64,000 nucleotides of DNA. Source: an uncultured cyanobacterium (lineage in GTDB: Bacteria; Cyanobacteriota; Cyanobacteriia; Cyanobacteriales; Geitlerinemataceae). Location of the stretch: NCBI GenBank assembly GCA_937899645.1, contig CALCCD010000124.1, positions 25,258 through 89,257 of the forward strand, given 5' to 3'. Below, piece by piece: positions 1-8,643 of this stretch; the stretch's first letter is position 1; each line of letters opens with the position of its first letter. The notes below the pieces were generated by a model. That model was not told where the DNA came from. It was given only the letters and a program-made list of their open reading frames with translations, and ran no database searches. The translations under genes and the position numbers were made by a program.

Positions 1-115
1 GCTGCATGGCGGCATAGAACAAATTGGAACCGTCGATAAAAATCGCAACGCGACCGCGATTCTCCAGCACCTGCTCCGGTGTGAAGATCGCGTCATGCTC
101 GAAGTCATGCATCAT
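1..115 (-). CDS. NYN-domain (DUF88/LabA-like) protein, N-terminal fragment
   Basis: Only the first 38 codons are inside the window; the gene continues beyond base 1. The reverse strand reads ATG ATG CAT GAC and reaches the stretch VAIFIDGSNLFYAAMQ. This matches the first strand of NYN-domain proteins (PIN-like RNase fold, DUF88/LabA family), where the Asp of IDGSN is a metal-binding active-site residue. The family contains putative RNases; cyanobacterial LabA proteins act in circadian output, but the fragment is too short to say which subgroup this is. Two adjacent ATG codons could both serve as start; the outer one is used here. Family assignment is fairly safe because of the FIDGSN motif; a specific role is not. 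Confidence 0.75.
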   Translation of the reverse strand, partial: MMHDFEHDAIFTPEQVLENRGRVAIFIDGSNLFYAAMQ

Positions 116-1138
116 TTTTGTATTCTCAGTTTTTATGTGAGACGAGCCACCTTCGATGGGAGAGACGCGCCACTAGATTGAAACGAGCTTGTAAAGCGAT
201 GAGGTGCGGTAGCGAATTTATGAAGGGGTAGATCGCTGGAGCTTGGTGCTGCTTGCCCGAAAAAGCGAACAGTCTCGCAGGATTACGAAAGGGACTACCT
301 GGTTTTTATTGAGACCATTATAAGTTTCGATCGATTCGTTTGTGAACCAAGACATTCAGATCGCCCGATCGCGTAAAGCTTCACGAAGAAAGTATTTCAC
401 TTTTCCTTAAGAAATCGGCGCTTTTGTAAACTCTTCAAACACTCGTTTTCTTGAGGGCCTCATGGCAAAGTCGCGTCCGAATACGCGCCCTATATTGCAG
501 TGACTCGGGGCTTTCGAGCGGTATTTGTCACCCTACTCGCGGCTTCCAGGCGGGGTTAGGATGCTGCCGAAGCCACGATTCCGAGATAATTCTGAGTGAG
601 TCTTCGTCATCGCGATCGACGTCAGGCCGAACATTTTACGCAAATATTTCAATCGAAAATATAGGCTGAGCTAATACTCTATTGCGCGCTTTCTGGCGTG
701 CGAGTTCGGGCTCGCGGCCCTCGACAAGCTGCCACATTGAATCAGCTCGCGCGATCGAAGTCGATGCGTTTTCGGAGCAGTCTTTCCGCACCTAGGCTGC
801 TTCTATTCAGGCGCGGGGCCACGATACAAAAAGTCGGCCAAAAGCTGGCCAGCGCTTTAGAGCCGCGCGAGTTTCGACTGCGGCTGAATGAAAATACCCG
901 GGAAATAGACCTTTTGCATAAATCGAAAGGGCCAGGATTCGCGCGCCGAGCGGAGTCGTTGGCGTCGCCTCTGCGAAGCAGATAGTGCGCCACTTTTCGC
1001 GAGTACGCTCGGGCTGTCGGCGAGGCCGACGCTACGCGAACAACTCCGCTCGGCCTGCAAGATTTCGCCTTTTCAAGGACTCAGGCTCTTTGTGCAAGAG
1101 GTCTAATATTAGGTAAATGCTGAGCGCGCGATCGCCCG
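116..1138. other. Intergenic region of about 1 kb without a convincing gene
   Basis: Upstream of the NYN gene and downstream of metG (both minus strand). Short open frames exist on both strands, but none has a ribosome binding site or a recognisable protein sequence. The first half is relatively A+T-rich and may hold the promoter of the NYN gene. The second half contains an inverted-repeat element, listed separately. No tRNA-like cloverleaf was seen. Confidence 0.6.
945..1058. repeat. MITE-like element, family 2, copy 1
   Basis: An approximately 114-bp element whose ends are inverted repeats. The left end GCCGAGCGGAGTCGTTGGCG and the reverse complement of the right end agree at about 21 of 24 positions. 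Reverse-complemented, the whole element aligns with the one at 32786-32898, including the shared core GCCTCTGCGAAGCAGATAGT. No coding capacity. Mobilisation in trans is inferred from the TIR structure; no transposase is present in the window. Confidence 0.7.
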
Positions 1139-2728
1139 CTACACGGCCTCGAGTTCGATGCGTCGGAAAATCGGTTCGGCTTTTCCGAGGGCTTGACCGG
1201 CAGCGAGGCAGCCCCAGGCCGAGTGGGACGCGAAATCGATGTCCTTCAGGGTTTCGGCACGATCGAAATCGATGTCGTAGCCGATTTGCGTGTAGATCGC
1301 CGTACTCAGCGTCGGGATCGTCGGCGAGAGCAGGTAAGCCGCAAGGCGAACGGATTCGAGAATCGTATAGAGAACCCGCTCGACTTCGGCCTGTTGTCCC
1401 TGCTTGTAAAGCGTCCAGGGCGCGCGATCGTCAATAAATTTATTGCAGTCGCGCACCAGAGCGAGGACGCTCTGGCATGCACTGTGGAATTCGAGGGATT
1501 GGTAAGCGCGATCGACGCGTGCCCCGAGGTCGGCTCCCGTCGTTTTGAGCGTAAAGCTCTCGTCGAGGTCGTCGGCGTTCACTTCGGGAACCGAGCCGCC
1601 GCAATATTTGCCGATCATCTTCAGCGTGCGGTTGAGCAGGTTGCCCAAATCGTTGGCCAGGTCGGCGTTGACGATATTGATAAAGCGCGTCTCGTTGTAG
1701 TCGCCGTCGCGTCCGAACTCGATTTCTTTCAGGAAGTAGTAGCGAACGGCATCGGTTCCGAAGCGATCGATGAGTTCGTGGGGATCGATTGTGTTGCCGA
1801 TCGTTTTGCTGATCTTCATGCCGTCCTTGGTCAGGAATCCGTGGCCGAAGACGCGCCCGGAAATCGGTAGGCCCGCCGACATTAGCATTGCGGGCCAGTA
1901 GACGGCGTGAAAGCGCAGGATGTCTTTGCCGATTAGGTGCAGGTCGATCGGCCACCAGTTGTCCAGGGCATTGTCGAGGGTCGGTTCGTCGCCGGGCTCG
2001 AGTAGGGCAGTGACGTACCCGAGCAGCGCGTCGAACCAGACGTAGAGCGTATGCTTTTCGTTATCGGGAACGGGGAAACCCCAGTCGAGATTTACGCGCG
2101 AGATCGAGAAGTCCTGCAAGCCCTGCTTGACGAAGTTAATCACTTCGTTTCGACGGCTGGCGGGCTGGATGAATTCTGGATTTTTCTCGAAGAGTTCTTC
2201 GAGCTGGCTTTGGTAGTTTGACAGTCGAAAGAAGTAGTTTTCTTCGTCGCGCCACTCAGCTTGCTTGTTCGGGTGCATCGGACAGTAGTTATCGTCCAAC
2301 AAGTCGCGCTCTTCTTTGAATTCCTCGCAGGCGACGCAGTACCAGCCCTTTTGCTGGCCGAGGTAGATATCGCCCTTTTCCCAGACGCGCGCGAAGAATT
2401 CTTTGACGATCGGGGCGTGGCGCGGGTCGGTGGTGCGGCTGTAGCGATCGAACTGGATATTGAGTTTTTCCCACAGGGCGCGAAACTCACCGGAGATTTC
2501 GTCGCAGAGGTCTTGGGGGTCGCGGCCCTGTTCTTCGGCGGTGCGCTGGATCTTCTGGCCGTGCTCGTCCGTGCCGGTGATCGAGAGGACGTCTTTTCCC
2601 TGGAGGCGCTGGTAGCGGGCGATCGCGTCGGCGGCAATGGTCGTGTAGGCGCTGCCGATGTGGGGTCTGGCGTTGACGTAGTAAAGCGGCGTGGTCAGCG
2701 CAAAGCGCGGGCGATCGGGGCGGCTCAT
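1139..2728 (-). CDS. metG: Methionyl-tRNA synthetase
   Basis: Charges tRNA(Met) with methionine in the cytoplasm, so it is needed for initiation and elongation of translation. The 529-residue protein opens with a class I Rossmann fold: TTPLYYVNARPHIGSAY carries the HIGH-like signature, and KDGMKISKTIGN is the KMSKS-like loop. The connective-peptide zinc knuckle is reduced to one Cys pair (CVAC) plus one Cys near CPMHP. The tRNA-binding anticodon domain forms the last 180 residues; there is no C-terminal EMAP/Trbp111 domain, consistent with the short cyanobacterial form. The start chosen (MSRPDRPRFALTT) is 19 codons inside the longest frame, because the extra N-terminus is low-complexity and lies before the conserved strand. 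No strong Shine-Dalgarno sequence is visible. No neighbouring gene shares the unit. Confidence 0.96.
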   Translation of the reverse strand: MSRPDRPRFALTTPLYYVNARPHIGSAYTTIAADAIARYQRLQGKDVLSITGTDEHGQKIQRTAEEQGRDPQDLCDEISGEFRALWEKLNIQFDRYSRTTDPRHAPIVKEFFARVWEKGDIYLGQQKGWYCVACEEFKEERDLLDDNYCPMHPNKQAEWRDEENYFFRLSNYQSQLEELFEKNPEFIQPASRRNEVINFVKQGLQDFSISRVNLDWGFPVPDNEKHTLYVWFDALLGYVTALLEPGDEPTLDNALDNWWPIDLHLIGKDILRFHAVYWPAMLMSAGLPISGRVFGHGFLTKDGMKISKTIGNTIDPHELIDRFGTDAVRYYFLKEIEFGRDGDYNETRFINIVNADLANDLGNLLNRTLKMIGKYCGGSVPEVNADDLDESFTLKTTGADLGARVDRAYQSLEFHSACQSVLALVRDCNKFIDDRAPWTLYKQGQQAEVERVLYTILESVRLAAYLLSPTIPTLSTAIYTQIGYDIDFDRAETLKDIDFASHSAWGCLAAGQALGKAEPIFRRIELEAV

Positions 2729-3081
2729 GGTGGATGTTGGCGGGGATGTGCGGGCGGGGGCAGAACGCTTCGAGCGCGGTGGCATCGGTGGCGATCGGCG
2801 GCAGGCTGTCTCGACTCAGCCGTATGTAAGTTTACCCGCATTGGGTTGCGGCCTTGCAGCGCGATCGCCATCCACTCCAAAAAGCGGCGATCGTGCGATC
2901 GTCGCTTCTGGCACTGGCTGGCCTGCACGGGCTAAAAACCGCTTGCCACACTGGAAACAGGCGGAGATCTGCGCTGAAGCTGGAAGGAGTATAAAGGAGT
3001 ACTGTGGCCTGAAAATTGCCTAAAGATTGCCCAGGGAACGACGGCTCGGGAAACGCCGCAGGGAACTCAAAAAGTAAGTGT
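2729..3081. other. Upstream region of metG
   Basis: Between the metG start and the end of the next minus-strand gene. It should hold the metG promoter and perhaps the terminator of the small gene at 3082-3300. I see no T-box-like leader and no credible ORF: the plus-strand frame across it is the complement of metG and then low-complexity sequence. Confidence 0.5.
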
Positions 3082-3300
3082 TCAGGAAATGCTCAGCGGC
3101 GCAACCGGCACGTCATCCCAAGAGGCGACCGTCCGCAAGCGAGCGATCCAGCCTTCAGCGCGCTGCTGGTCGTCGAGATTCGCAGAGAAAGATTCGTGGC
3201 AGGCGCGGGCGCGGCCTTCGTCGCTACAAGCGATGCAAGCGTGAACCATTCCCGACGGATCGAGCTGTTCGTTAACCCAGATCTTGACATCAGAGTTCAT
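3082..3300 (-). CDS. Small hypothetical protein (72 aa)
   Basis: An acidic, Cys/His-containing 72-residue protein with segments MNSDVKIWVNEQLDPSG, HACIACSDEGRARACHESF and WIARLRTVASWDDVPVAPL. I do not recognise a family or function. It looks real because GAGGAG lies about 10 bases before the ATG, the strongest ribosome binding site in this part of the window, and because the protein has the compact mixed composition of a folded domain. The three cysteines (CIAC and C near RARACH) might bind a metal, but that is a guess. Plus-strand frames over the same bases look like shadows. It stands alone, about 350 bp from metG, on the same strand as its neighbours. Confidence 0.65.
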   Translation of the reverse strand: MNSDVKIWVNEQLDPSGMVHACIACSDEGRARACHESFSANLDDQQRAEGWIARLRTVASWDDVPVAPLSIS

Positions 3301-3713
3301 GGTCTTCGTATCTCCTCAGGGTGGGGTTCGGATTTCAGCGAAAAGCAGGCGAGACAACAGGCCGAACGACGGGCGCTAGGCGATCGCTTTGGCAGTCGTT
3401 TTAGCGATCGCTCTGAAGATATCGGAACGTGCCTGAAACACCGCAAATGTAGGCATAGCGTAAACATTGAGGTAGGCATCTAGCACTCATCAATCGCAGT
3501 CGGTCGCGACGGCTTTCTCATGCCTAACATTTTGGGCGATCTGCGAATCGACTGCAACGAACGTCAGGCTCCGAGACGAATCGATACATCGCAACATCAG
3601 CAGACACGCTTCTTCGCTCTTATTGCATTCGCCTTACAAGCCCGAATCGCTCAATCGATCTCCGGTCAGAAATTTAGCTCCACGCAGACAACACAAGTCG
3701 CGATCGTGCGAGG
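3301..3713. other. Intergenic region with an imperfect hairpin
   Basis: No convincing gene. Around 3378-3415 two HIP1-type GCGATCGC cores flank TTTGGCAGTCGTTTTA and can pair as a hairpin. It may contain the promoter of the small gene at 3082-3300 and the 3' end of the transport gene at 3714. Confidence 0.4.
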
Positions 3714-4520
3714 CTACAGACCCGCCGCAGCACTACCCAGCCCTTGGAACATCACCCAAGACAGGAAAAAGTTCGCGATGAAGATCGCCATCAGCGACGT
3801 AACGACCGCTGTCGTTGTGGACTCGCCCACGCCCTTCGCGCCGCCCGAAGTGGTCAGGCCCCAGCTACAGCCAATAATCGCAATCAGCCCGCCGAAAATC
3901 CCCCCTTTCGTCATCGCGTGGATCAAATCCCAAACGCCCAAAAAGTTCTGCGCCGAGGTCAGAAAGATCGACTGGGCGAGGCCGTACTGCGAGGTGGCAA
4001 TCAGCAGTCCGCCCAGCATGCCGATTAGTAGGGAAAATAGCGTCAGCAGCGGCACCATCACGATGCAAGCCAGAAAGCGCGGCACGACCAAATAGTCGAT
4101 CGGGTCGGTGCGAAGAATGTAGAGCGCGTCGATCTGTTCGCTGACCTGCATCGTGCCGATTTCCGCCGCGAAGGCCGCGCCGATGCGACCGGCGATCACC
4201 ACCGACGTCAGCACGGGCGCGAGTTCGCGTGCCAGCGCCACCGCCAGCACGCCCCCCACGGCCGACTCCGCCCCGAAGTTGAGAAATTCACGCGCCACCT
4301 GAATCGTAAACACCATGCCGACGAAGGCGGCGGTGAGGGTATTGATCCCCAAGGAGCTGGGGCCGACGGCTAGCATCTGCTCGACAGTATTGCGCCGGTG
4401 GATTTTTCCGGAGAGCAGGTGAATCAGGGTCTGGCCGCCCAGGAAGACGGCGGCGATCGCGCGGTTCGTCCAGCGTCCGAGGCTGGATTTGGCGAGGTTG
4501 CCGAGCAGGCTGGTGGTCAT
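3714..4520 (-). CDS. mlaE: MlaE/TGD1-type ABC transporter permease
   Basis: Integral-membrane permease of the MlaE (YrbE/Ttg2B) family, which with an MlaF ATPase and an MCE (MlaD) protein moves phospholipids between inner and outer membranes; plant TGD1 is the chloroplast relative. The 268-residue protein carries the family signature ELAPVLTSVVIAGRIGAAFA followed by AEIGTMQVSEQIDAL, and about five hydrophobic spans. The start MTTSLLGNLAKSS was chosen because the 28 extra upstream codons are Arg/Cys-rich and unlike the family. The ATPase and MCE partners are not in this window, so they must be encoded elsewhere. A single, widely spaced gene; the next gene upstream on the strand (cupin) is 182 bp away. 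Confidence 0.9.
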   Translation of the reverse strand: MTTSLLGNLAKSSLGRWTNRAIAAVFLGGQTLIHLLSGKIHRRNTVEQMLAVGPSSLGINTLTAAFVGMVFTIQVAREFLNFGAESAVGGVLAVALARELAPVLTSVVIAGRIGAAFAAEIGTMQVSEQIDALYILRTDPIDYLVVPRFLACIVMVPLLTLFSLLIGMLGGLLIATSQYGLAQSIFLTSAQNFLGVWDLIHAMTKGGIFGGLIAIIGCSWGLTTSGGAKGVGESTTTAVVTSLMAIFIANFFLSWVMFQGLGSAAAGL

Positions 4521-4702
4521 AGCAAAAATCGTGGGGCGATCGCGAGGCCGAGAGCGCCAACAGAAAGAGACGCTGCGAAGAGCGTCTCTCGGGCACGGTA
4601 TCAATTTTGCCAGGGGTTTGCCAGCAGTTTGCCGGAATTTCGCCGGAATTTCGCCGAGGCTCTGCCAGAAAGTTGGCGAAAGCAGCGCAGGGAGATCGGG
4701 TG

Positions 4703-5134
4703 CTAGCTATTTTCAGCGCGGGCGTAGTCGTCCTGGTAGCGAACGATATCGTCTTCGCCGAGGTACTCGCCGTTTTGCACTTCAATAATCGTCAGGGGAA
4801 TGACACCGGGGTTTTCGAGGCGGTGGCGGTTGCCCTGGGGAACGTAGGTGGACTGGTTGGTGTAGATGACTTTTTCCGAGTCTTCGCAGGTCACTTTCGC
4901 CGTGCCGGAGACCACGATCCAGTGCTCGCTACGGTGGTGGTGCATTTGCAGGCTCAGGCGGTGTCCGGGCTTGACTTCGATGCGCTTGATTTTATAGTTC
5001 GAGCCGACGTCGAGAACGGTGTAAGACCCCCAGGGGCGCGTGTCGGAAAGACCCACCTCGGACTGTAGGGAAGCACCCTGTTGCGCGGCGACGGGGGTGC
5101 TAGGGCTAGCGAGATCGGTGGTGAGGCTGCTCAT
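4703..5134 (-). CDS. Mannose-6-phosphate isomerase-type cupin protein
   Basis: A stand-alone cupin of 143 residues like the C-terminal domain of type II (bifunctional ManC/AlgA) mannose-6-phosphate isomerases. The motif RPWGSY, then PGHRLSLQMHHHRSEHW with the metal-binding His cluster and Glu, then GTAKV and VPQGNRHRLENPG match that family. Type II isomerase domains interconvert fructose-6-phosphate and mannose-6-phosphate for GDP-mannose and exopolysaccharide synthesis, so the protein may feed the glycan genes at 19-30 kb. A GDP-mannose pyrophosphorylase domain is absent. The first 27 residues are a Ser/Thr/Ala-rich tail before the fold. Isomerase activity for such isolated domains is inferred from the family and not shown by the sequence. 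Confidence 0.85.
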   Translation of the reverse strand: MSSLTTDLASPSTPVAAQQGASLQSEVGLSDTRPWGSYTVLDVGSNYKIKRIEVKPGHRLSLQMHHHRSEHWIVVSGTAKVTCEDSEKVIYTNQSTYVPQGNRHRLENPGVIPLTIIEVQNGEYLGEDDIVRYQDDYARAENS

Positions 5135-5463
5135 AGGAATTGGAAGGTTACGTGGATTGGGGAAGCTTTTGGAGGGTGGTTTGTTGGGCTGGCTCTAGGA
5201 ATTGATTGGCTCGCGATCGCCCGCGATCGTAAGGCCGCGACAAGGAGACCTGCAAAACGGCGGCACAAAGAGTCTGGAGATCGCGCATTAGGGTAGCGGT
5301 CGAGCGCGGCTCGCTAACTTGACTTTATTTTGATGCAGTTTTTTAAAATCGGAAAACGCTAGGTTCATTTCTTTAAGAAATGTTTGCACGCGGGGCTCTA
5401 GGCTTCATCAAAATTTCATCCAGAGGTTGCGAAGCGCACTTTTCCGCGTCGGTTTATGAGGGT
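5135..5463. other. Intergenic region with a short palindrome
   Basis: Between the cupin start and the end of the peptidoglycan-binding/HEAT gene. At 5366-5382 the sequence CATTTCTT-T-AAGAAATG is an 8-bp perfect inverted repeat around one base. This could be an operator or part of a weak terminator; no gene is seen. Confidence 0.4.
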
Positions 5464-7017
5464 TTAACGACGCGAATCGCGATCGTCGGGCGGCAGGCTG
5501 TCGCCTCCTCCGGCTCCGCCACGCAGCCGCTGCAGCTGCTCTTGGGCCCACTTGGCGGTGTCGCGCACTTCTGGGTCGCGATCGAACGTCCCCTGTCCGA
5601 CAAAATAGCCCATCTGTGAAAGGGAGTCGAAGATACGCGTCAGGTCGCGCAGGGCGTTTTTACGAACCTCCGGGCTTTCGTCTTGGAAGGAGAGGGCCAG
5701 CGCCTGCTGCATCGGCTCGAGCGATCGGGCATTGATTTCCGTCAGGACGGCCAGGATTAGGCTGCGCTCCTGGGAGTCGGAGTCGCGCATCATCTCGACC
5801 AACGGCGCGATCGCTCGCGAGTCGCCGCGCCGCCCCAGTTCCCAGATGGCTTTTTTGCGCTGGTTGGGGTCGCTGTGATGCAGCTCTTGCAGGAGGCTCT
5901 CGGTGATGCTGAGCTTCGGCAGGTCGCGATCGGGCAGGGAGACCGATTCAGTCGCGGCGATCGATAGTTCGCCTGCCGTAATAGTCTGGCTGGCTGGCTG
6001 GCTGGCTGGCTGAGGCGCGGGCTGTCTTTCGGATACGGGCGCGGGCGTTTCGGCCACCGGCAGCGATGCCATCGCCACCGCCGTGTCGGGCGTAGGGGTC
6101 GGCTCGGGGTCGAGATGGCGGTCTGTTCGGGATGCGGGCTGGGATACAGGCTGGGGGTCGGCCTGGGGCGCGGTCTCGATCTTGGGTTCGGCGTTGAGTT
6201 CTGCCTTCGACTCGGGGGCGGGTGGCATCGGCGGCACGAGCGTCAGAACCTCGGGAACGGGCGCATCGGTATCGACATCGGCATCGCCAGCATAGCCGTT
6301 GGTGTCGGCGTTACCCTCGGCGTTACCCTCGGCGTCGAACTCGTCAAAATCGTCGATATCCGGCTCGCTATCGCGTCCCTGGAGCAGCCGCAAGACCCAG
6401 TACAAGGCCGTGCCGATAATGCCAATTCCGGCGATCGCCACGGCCAGCAGGAGCATCAGTCGCGTAAATCGACTGCGGCGCGGTCTCTCTTCGGGTTCGT
6501 CTTCCGGGGCGGGCTCTTCGGCAAGGCTTCCGGCGTCGTCGGCGGGGCTTTCGTCAAAGGCTTTCAGGCGCTCCCAAGTGGCAAGATCGACGACGCCCGT
6601 TTCCTCCAGGCCCAGCGCTCCTTGAAACCGCGTTACGGCTAGGTCGGTGGAGATATCAAAAATCTCGCTGGGCTCGCTGTCGTAGTAGCCGCCGATTTGC
6701 AGCAGCCGCTGTATTTCTAGGACGCGCGGGTCAGTGTCGCCGAGCTGGAGTTCGGAGAAGTCTGCGGAGTCGGAGAAGTCTGCGGAGTCAGACTCGGAGA
6801 CCGGGTCGGCGGCGGTTTCGGGCTCGGCTTCAGACTCGACTTCAGACTCGGATTCGGGCTCGGCCTGGGCGATCGCCTGGGCGAGGAATTGGGCGGTGGA
6901 CGACTCTACATTGCGAACTCCGGCTGCGCTCGGGGCGGACAGACTGAGCAAACCTACGATCGCGAAAACGCGCCAGGAAAGGCGCGAGCGAGTGAGCGAA
7001 GGGAACGGACTACGCAT
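5464..7017 (-). CDS. Peptidoglycan-binding domain plus HEAT-repeat membrane protein
   Basis: A 517-residue composite. Residues 1-35 (MRSPFPSLTRSRLS, then VFAIVGLLSLSAPSAAG) look like a signal peptide. An acidic Ser/Glu stretch follows, then a PG_binding_1 domain at about 95-165 (LQLGDTDPRVLEIQRLLQIGG ... WERLKAF). A transmembrane helix (RLMLLLAVAIAGIGIIGTAL) lies near 195-220. A long Pro/Ala/Glu linker leads to HEAT-like repeats over the last 150 residues (NQRKKAIWELGRRGDSRAIAPL; SPEVRKNALRDLTRIF). If the signal peptide and the TM helix are both real, the cell-wall domain faces the periplasm and the HEAT domain the cytoplasm, a plausible cell-wall-to-cytoplasm tether. The start was moved to MRSPFP because the upstream codons precede the signal peptide. 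The linker contains a tetranucleotide repeat (see 5986-6012). Confidence 0.8.
   Translation of the reverse strand: MRSPFPSLTRSRLSWRVFAIVGLLSLSAPSAAGVRNVESSTAQFLAQAIAQAEPESESEVESEAEPETAADPVSESDSADFSDSADFSELQLGDTDPRVLEIQRLLQIGGYYDSEPSEIFDISTDLAVTRFQGALGLEETGVVDLATWERLKAFDESPADDAGSLAEEPAPEDEPEERPRRSRFTRLMLLLAVAIAGIGIIGTALYWVLRLLQGRDSEPDIDDFDEFDAEGNAEGNADTNGYAGDADVDTDAPVPEVLTLVPPMPPAPESKAELNAEPKIETAPQADPQPVSQPASRTDRHLDPEPTPTPDTAVAMASLPVAETPAPVSERQPAPQPASQPASQTITAGELSIAATESVSLPDRDLPKLSITESLLQELHHSDPNQRKKAIWELGRRGDSRAIAPLVEMMRDSDSQERSLILAVLTEINARSLEPMQQALALSFQDESPEVRKNALRDLTRIFDSLSQMGYFVGQGTFDRDPEVRDTAKWAQEQLQRLRGGAGGGDSLPPDDRDSRR
5986..6012. repeat. Tetranucleotide tandem repeat (CTGG)6.75 inside a gene
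   Basis: Nearly seven uninterrupted copies of CTGG within the linker of the peptidoglycan-binding/HEAT gene, read on the minus strand as a QPAS repeat. Because the unit is 4 bp, gain or loss of one unit would shift the frame before the HEAT repeats. Confidence 0.9.
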
Positions 7018-7211
7018 GAGGTCGAGAGAGAGTGCGGGTCGGCAACGCGGATGCAAAGTATTCCCACTATAGACGCTGGCCTAAGGCTTTACGGTGGGAA
7101 GTGGCGGATCTCCGGGAGGCGGGAAAAACCAGTCTGGCTAGGCCGATCGCGGCCCGTTCGATGGCGTCCGAAGCGCGAGCACTCGCCGGAGATCGCGCTC
7201 GCCCGATCGGC

Positions 7212-8390
7212 TTAGCCCGCCGGTTTGCCGCTCGTCGTACTCCCCGACTCGTCGCCCTGCTCACCACACGACTCGCCGCTCGCTTCATTGGCAGAACCTC
7301 CAGGAGCCGCACTTTCGGGGCACGCGCTGGCGGGGGCGGCATCGTCAGGGGGCAAAACGCGATCGCGCTGACCGATGGCGAAAACACCCACCAGCGTCAG
7401 GCCGACCCCAGCCCACTGCTGAAACGATAGGGTCTCAGCCAGAAATAGATAGCCGAACAGCAGCGCGAACACCGGCGTCAGAAAAGTCAGGGAGCTGAGA
7501 CCGATCAAGTTCTGGCGCGCGGCGAAATAGAAAAACAGGCCGTAGGCGATCGCGCTACCGAAAACCGTCGAATAGCCCAACGCAAGCCATTCCGACGGTG
7601 CGAGCTGCTGCCACGGCTCGACCTCGAGATACGCCGACAGCGCGAACAGCGGCAAACCGCCGAGCACCATATGCCAGCCCGTCGCGACGATCGGGTCGGC
7701 GCGCTCGGCAACCTTCGGAATCATCAGCGTCCCGACCGCCATCGCAAAGGCCGCGCAGAGCATCAGCCCCTCGCCAACGCCGAAGACCAGCTCCTCGGGA
7801 ATTTCAGCAGGCAAGGCGCTGCCTCCGATTTTGGCGAGCAACCAGTCCAGCGGCAGACCGATCGCGGCGATGCCCAGCGCCCCGATCGCCAGACCGAGCC
7901 AGCCCAGCCAGCCGATGCGCTCGCCCAGCAGCAGACATGACAGTGTCGCGACGATCAGCGGCTGCGAGTCGATCGTCACCGAGCCGACCCCCGCCCCCGT
8001 TCGCTCGAGCCCTTCTGCCAAAAAGCCCTGGAACAGCATCGCGTCGATCGCCGCAAATGCCACGATCCAGCCCCAGGCTCGCCAGCCGCGCGGCTGTGGC
8101 AACCCGGCGATCGCGGCGGCGAGCAAGACCAGCAGCCCCGCCGGAACGAGGCGAAACCCGGCGACGAATAGCGGCGTGGTGTGGGGCATCACGCCCTTCA
8201 TCGCCACCATCGCCGTCCCCCACAAGAAAAAGGGCGCGATCGTCAGCAGCGCCATGACGATCGTTGAAGCAGTGGGGAATGTCGTCGCGGCGGGCGGCTC
8301 GGCCAGCGGCACGTCGGCAGGTTGGGCCGTATCGGTCGAGCGCGTGTCGGTCGAGCGCGTGCTGGTCGAGTGCGTGTTGGTCGAGCGCAT
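7212..8390 (-). CDS. EamA/DMT-family permease
   Basis: Member of the drug/metabolite transporter superfamily with two EamA halves and about ten transmembrane helices, beginning near IVMALLTIAPFFLWGTAMVA (the APFFLWG.. start of EamA domain 1) and continuing to LSSLTFLTPVFALLFGYLF in domain 2. Substrate cannot be inferred. The 392-residue frame has a Ser/Thr-rich N-terminus of about 40 residues, the first half of it encoded by a 15-bp DNA repeat, and a Gly/Ser/Glu-rich C-terminal tail; both are outside the conserved fold. No ribosome binding site supports the first ATG, so the true start could be nearer residue 47 (MALLTIAP). The gene is isolated and divergent from sppA. Confidence 0.9.
   Translation of the reverse strand: MRSTNTHSTSTRSTDTRSTDTAQPADVPLAEPPAATTFPTASTIVMALLTIAPFFLWGTAMVAMKGVMPHTTPLFVAGFRLVPAGLLVLLAAAIAGLPQPRGWRAWGWIVAFAAIDAMLFQGFLAEGLERTGAGVGSVTIDSQPLIVATLSCLLLGERIGWLGWLGLAIGALGIAAIGLPLDWLLAKIGGSALPAEIPEELVFGVGEGLMLCAAFAMAVGTLMIPKVAERADPIVATGWHMVLGGLPLFALSAYLEVEPWQQLAPSEWLALGYSTVFGSAIAYGLFFYFAARQNLIGLSSLTFLTPVFALLFGYLFLAETLSFQQWAGVGLTLVGVFAIGQRDRVLPPDDAAPASACPESAAPGGSANEASGESCGEQGDESGSTTSGKPAG
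8326..8385. repeat. 15-bp tandem repeat, four units
   Basis: Four consecutive 15-bp units of the type CGCGTGTCGGTCGAG with one to four differences each. They lie at the 5' end of the EamA permease frame and encode its STRSTDTRSTDT-like N-terminus. Expansion by replication slippage keeps the reading frame (15 = 5 codons). Confidence 0.8.
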
Positions 8391-8643
8391 ATAAACGCGA
8401 AGAAAAAAGCGGGCAGCCTGGAGTGGTATGGTGTCCGCACCAGAATATGTACTTATATTACGGCCTCGATCGCCCGCAACGCGTTTCTCGAGTCACGGAT
8501 TTGAGTCATGGATTTAGGTCGCACATCGACGCTTTGGCAGCTTTGACAGATTGGCGTCGCGATCGTCGGTCTGGCCTCTGCGGCTCGTCAGCCGTCGGTC
8601 TCAGCTATTTCAGCAGTTCTTTCAGTTATCCTGCCGACGCTCT

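Noticed and set aside
451..985. Two short plus-strand frames in the first intergenic region
   Set aside because: No ribosome binding site and no protein-like composition; the region is otherwise repeat-bearing and non-coding.
1193..1870. 225-codon plus-strand frame antisense to metG
   Set aside because: Lies wholly inside metG, has no recognisable motifs; a G+C-rich shadow frame.
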